62,712 bases of DNA, taken from contig CAILWV010000055.1 of assembly GCA_903838055.1 (NCBI GenBank), positions 1 to 62,712 on the forward strand, written 5' to 3'. Position 1 is the stretch's first letter; every line of letters starts with the position of its first letter. The position numbers and the translations under genes are program-made. Positions 60,801 through 62,712 of the stretch are shown one piece after another. Origin of the DNA: an uncultured Bacteroidota bacterium (lineage in GTDB: Bacteria; Bacteroidota; Bacteroidia; Flavobacteriales; Flavobacteriaceae). Under the pieces are notes generated by a model, which did no database searches, was not told the origin of the DNA, and was given only the letters and a program-made list of their open reading frames with translations.

Positions 60801-62189
60801 AGTTGTTCCAGATGTTATTAATTGATTAGGAGCAGGACAAGTTGGAGCAGGACCACAGGTAACATTAGCTTGCCATCCAGCTCTATTTACTGAAGGGTCA
60901 CTTCTAAATCTGAAAGTTAAAGATCCATCAGGACTTGTAGAAGTAAAAGGACCAGGAATTGTAGTTCCCCAAAAAGCACCAGGTACTCCACCTGGAACAC
61001 TTCCTGCTGGATTTGAACTAGAAATTTGTGGTGCTGAAATTGAATTTCCATTGAATATATATAATCCATCCCAACTAGTTTCAGTGTCAAACGAAGTAAA
61101 TGTTACGGTTACTACATCTCCTGGATTCGCTGGGTAAATTGTAACCGTTGAATCAGTATTGTTGTTATAGTATGCGTTTAAACCGCCATTATCCATAAAT
61201 GTCCCACCACATATCGGTGTTGTCAATGGCAATCCTAATGTAGTAAATTGATATACCGAAGACCATGGGCTGTAATTTCCACCACCACAATCTGTTCTAA
61301 CATAATATCTATAATCTGTTCCAGGTAATAAACCAGTCACTAAGTTATTTGTATTACTAGAAGTTATTATTCCGGTGACAGGAGCAGTTGTTACTGTGCT
61401 TAATTGAACTGCGTATTGCCAAGAAGTGGTGTTTATAGTGTTTGACCAAGATAAATTTGCAGAATTTGTTGTTATTCCTGATGGAGGTGATAATGTAGGA
61501 GCTGCACAAAGTGTTGGAATGGTAGCAGTAACTGGAGCAGACCAATAGCTTGTCATCGTAGAGGAGCATATAGCTCTTACATATACAAGTACTATACTAT
61601 TTGAGTTTCCAGTAACTTGATAAGAATTAGTAGTAACAACTGTTCCTACTGTTGTTGCAGATGGTGAGGTTCCTGAAGGTAGTTGAGCTACTTCCCATTG
61701 AGTTGCGTTTCCGGCTGCCCAAGTTACAACGGGACTTCCAGATGTTGAACTAACAAGTAAGCCATTTGGAGTTGGACATGTTAAAGGTATGTCAGAACTG
61801 CAGCTTACAGTTGCATCCCATCCAGCAGCATTAATAATGTTGTCAGATGTAAAAACAAAAGTTAAACAGCCGCCAGGAACAGAAGAGCTTATAGGATTTG
61901 GAATTGTAGATCCTGAAAAAGATGCTATCAAAGGAGCACTTGCGGAATTTCCATCATAAACTTTTAAAAAATCATAATTGCTTTCTAATGCAAATGAGTT
62001 AAAAGTTACGGTAACATAATCGGTTGGATTAGAAGCGCATATTGTTGTAGTTACTGAAGAATTGTCTGCATAATTAGCATTAACTCCTGCTGGATCGGTA
62101 AAGGAACCTCCGCAAATAATTGATTGTGCAGACATAAAAAAAGTTCCAATAAAAAACAACAATATTGTTTTAAGTAATTGATTTTTCAT
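57897..62189 (-). CDS. Large T9SS-secreted protein with CUB-like and fibronectin III domains
   Basis: A 1430-aa exported protein: signal peptide to about residue 21 (FIGTFFMSAQ); a CUB-like domain (about 22-130, VTVTFNSFALESNYDFLKVYDGNS) and a second one (about 325-450); fibronectin type III repeats with SWxYAVQL and SCxxPTxLxxSxxxxTSAxxxW type starts at about 135-230, 235-320, 455-545 and 545-640; further beta modules (650-1000), a SdrD/Cna-like segment (LNAFLDTNNNGSQDTGESNFPLGQFHYD near 980), a DUF11-like stretch (1090-1320) and the type A sorting domain (final 80 residues, YPNPTSHFVQISLP...KGVYFVEIQTEN). It should be an adhesin or exoprotein on the cell surface. Alone, with its own terminator. 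Confidence 0.88.
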   Translation of the reverse strand: MKNQLLKTILLFFIGTFFMSAQSIICGGSFTDPAGVNANYADNSSVTTTICASNPTDYVTVTFNSFALESNYDFLKVYDGNSASAPLIASFSGSTIPNPISSSVPGGCLTFVFTSDNIINAAGWDATVSCSSDIPLTCPTPNGLLVSSTSGSPVVTWAAGNATQWEVAQLPSGTSPSATTVGTVVTTNSYQVTGNSNSIVLVYVRAICSSTMTSYWSAPVTATIPTLCAAPTLSPPSGITTNSANLSWSNTINTTSWQYAVQLSTVTTAPVTGIITSSNTNNLVTGLLPGTDYRYYVRTDCGGGNYSPWSSVYQFTTLGLPLTTPICGGTFMDNGGLNAYYNNNTDSTVTIYPANPGDVVTVTFTSFDTETSWDGLYIFNGNSISAPQISSSNPAGSVPGGVPGAFWGTTIPGPFTSTSPDGSLTFRFRSDPSVNRAGWQANVTCGPAPTCPAPNQLITSGTTFTSTSINWHETGLATQWEVIVLPATSPAPTENSVGTMVNNTSTYLASNLTLGTAYKAYIRSICSSTDFSTWSSLSFSTLSCVNPTGFSVSNITATSAFINYSNTTGAAVQVIIAPSGTPAPTANSTGFLVTSNGYAATGLTCATSYVVYVRSICNNTTTSAWASAINFTTTTCVITTGHANNMTDCSDASQACFNLTDNNLPILANLNPLEYTINYYSTLSNATSQTSALSSPYCVANGVYTIYAVLVNNTTLAHQTLQFTISSQNVSSTTTLANLEQCDEDYDGFVIFNLTNQVTTTNPVSYYLSLANATSQINPIANPAAYSISSISPSVTIFVRESIISACDPIYSFELHAYSNCNLAHNCGQANPLCGSLGVPFPNTHQGIHADAGNAYGCLASTPNPTWFYLPVSTAGNINLTIQQNSSIDFTGTSLDVDYIVYGPFSNPVTPCSTAFTQSDIVSCSFSGNSIEHPVIANAQVGQYYLLMTTNYSNQAGFITITMDPTSQGAIDCSGLRLNAFLDTNNNGSQDTGESNFPLGQFHYDVNSGSAHNVTSPTGLYTIYDINPANTYNASYTIDSSYTSMYALSTSAYSNLHVVTGAGVTTYNFPVTSLQNYDDLAVTIIPMTSPRAGFIYKNKIVYANLGSQTMTGGTVNFTADAGTTITSVSQSGTTTTSNGFSYNFTNLMPFEIRTITVTMSVPPIPAVTIGQSLTNTASIYPTVDDIVLSNNTNSSTQTIIASYDPNDKTESHGDRILYSSFTSNDYLFYTIRFENTGTASAVNVHVEDVLDSKLDETSIKMVSASHNYILDRVGSNLTWKFNNIQLPVSVADTEIGKGYVTFKVKMKPGFGIDDIVQNTASIYFDNNPAIITNTFTTQFYSLLNNSDFNTLDFLLYPNPTSHFVQISLPNSAEMINNVTFYDVLGKSIKTVTSISESQLSIDVSEMQKGVYFVEIQTENKTKMIKKLIIK

Positions 62190-62712
62190 ACGGTTATTTA
62201 GATTTAGTTAAAACAAAAGTAATTTTTTAAAATAGTAATTACAAAAAAAAACAGTATTTATTTTAATTTCAATTGCTTAACATTCCTGTTTTACTGTAAT
62301 TCAATATTACTTTTTTGATAGACGGTTGTATAGTTTGGTTTTCTTATGACTCCAAACAATAACGAACAAATAGTTTAATAAATCACTATAATTGACAAAA
62401 TAAAATATTGTTTTAGTACATTGTTTAGCATTAAAAAAATAAATTTATTCGGAAATTCATTTTTTATTTCCCTCAAGAATAGTACTTTTGCACATGCAAC
62501 ACAATATATAGTTTTTATATTTTTAAATATATTGATAATCAATTATATATAATTTCAGTATTTCAAAAATACTGACATAAAATACTAAAAAAGTTTTCCA
62601 CTTATTTCCTCTGGTAATTCAATACTGCTATTACAAATAAAAATTCTAGTTTTTAATTTAATTTTTATTTGAAAGTATAAAAAATGTTTTTACATATTAA
62701 TTTGATTTTTAA
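62190..62712. other. AT-rich gene-free end of the window with putative promoter and leader
   Basis: 523 bases without a gene. TACTTTTG at 62484-62491 followed by GCAC resembles the -7 element of the tRNA promoter at 43376; more than 200 bases of leader follow, including a perfect 8-bp inverted repeat CAGTATTT-CAA-AAATACTG (62556-62574). A highly expressed or structured RNA may begin beyond the edge. Confidence 0.4.

Overview
The window is AT-rich chromosomal DNA from a Bacteroidetes bacterium, almost certainly Flavobacterium or a close relative. The evidence is the gliding-motility lipoprotein GldI, several secreted proteins with type IX secretion (T9SS) C-terminal sorting domains, DUF3276/PUR, DUF4252 and DUF2805 proteins, a leucine dehydrogenase, weak Shine-Dalgarno signals, and promoters of the TTG-N20-TAnnTTTG type. 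It holds about 65 protein genes, three tRNA genes, a cobalamin riboswitch and many hairpin terminators. I saw no rRNA, CRISPR array or classical transposase.

Layout. 0-7.7 kb is housekeeping: small cytochrome c, PUR protein, ABC exporter, leucine dehydrogenase, nusB, yajC, peptidase T. 7.7-17.4 kb reads on the minus strand: a tripartite RND efflux system headed by a YncE-type beta-propeller, then a secreted FG-GAP/ASPIC-UnbV protein and a di-haem lipoprotein. 17.4-20.9 kb holds a thioesterase, rmuC, an RluE-like pseudouridine synthase and trmL. 20.9-28.8 kb is a cobalamin uptake locus: ABC ATPase, permease and binding protein on the minus strand, and a riboswitch plus TonB receptor on the plus strand. 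Two small cassettes interrupt it: a GxxExxY (PD-(D/E)XK) gene bracketed by perfect 17-bp inverted repeats, and a zeta-toxin-like kinase with a 48-aa overlapping partner bracketed by a 24-bp direct repeat. 29-31.1 kb is an ECF sigma operon with two DUF4252 proteins. 31.2-34.9 kb is a carotenoid operon (crtI-crtB-crtZ) downstream of a MerR regulator that carries the Wx9EH and ExHxxG motifs of the B12-dependent photoreceptor CarH. 35.2-39.4 kb encodes large surface proteins. 39.5-42.9 kb looks accessory: a four-zinc-ribbon Vsr-like nuclease, a FISUMP lipoprotein and a GNAT/HTH toxin-antitoxin-like pair, ending at a tRNA-Leu/tRNA-Lys cluster. 43.5-57.8 kb returns to core functions: aroK, a PRTase, an S4 protein, an M61 peptidase, AlkB-like, two cyclophilin-FKBP fusions, gldI, an NrnA-like DHH phosphatase and crcB. 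The window ends with a 1430-aa T9SS substrate and a 0.5-kb gene-free stretch.

How the parts may work together. Cobalamin import, riboswitch feedback, and a putative B12-binding light-sensing repressor next to carotenoid genes lie within 14 kb. Imported B12 could therefore be both cofactor and light-sensor chromophore; this is inference from motifs and position. The most novel structural signal is the 470-bp inverted-repeat-bounded GxxExxY element between the cobalamin permease and ATPase genes.
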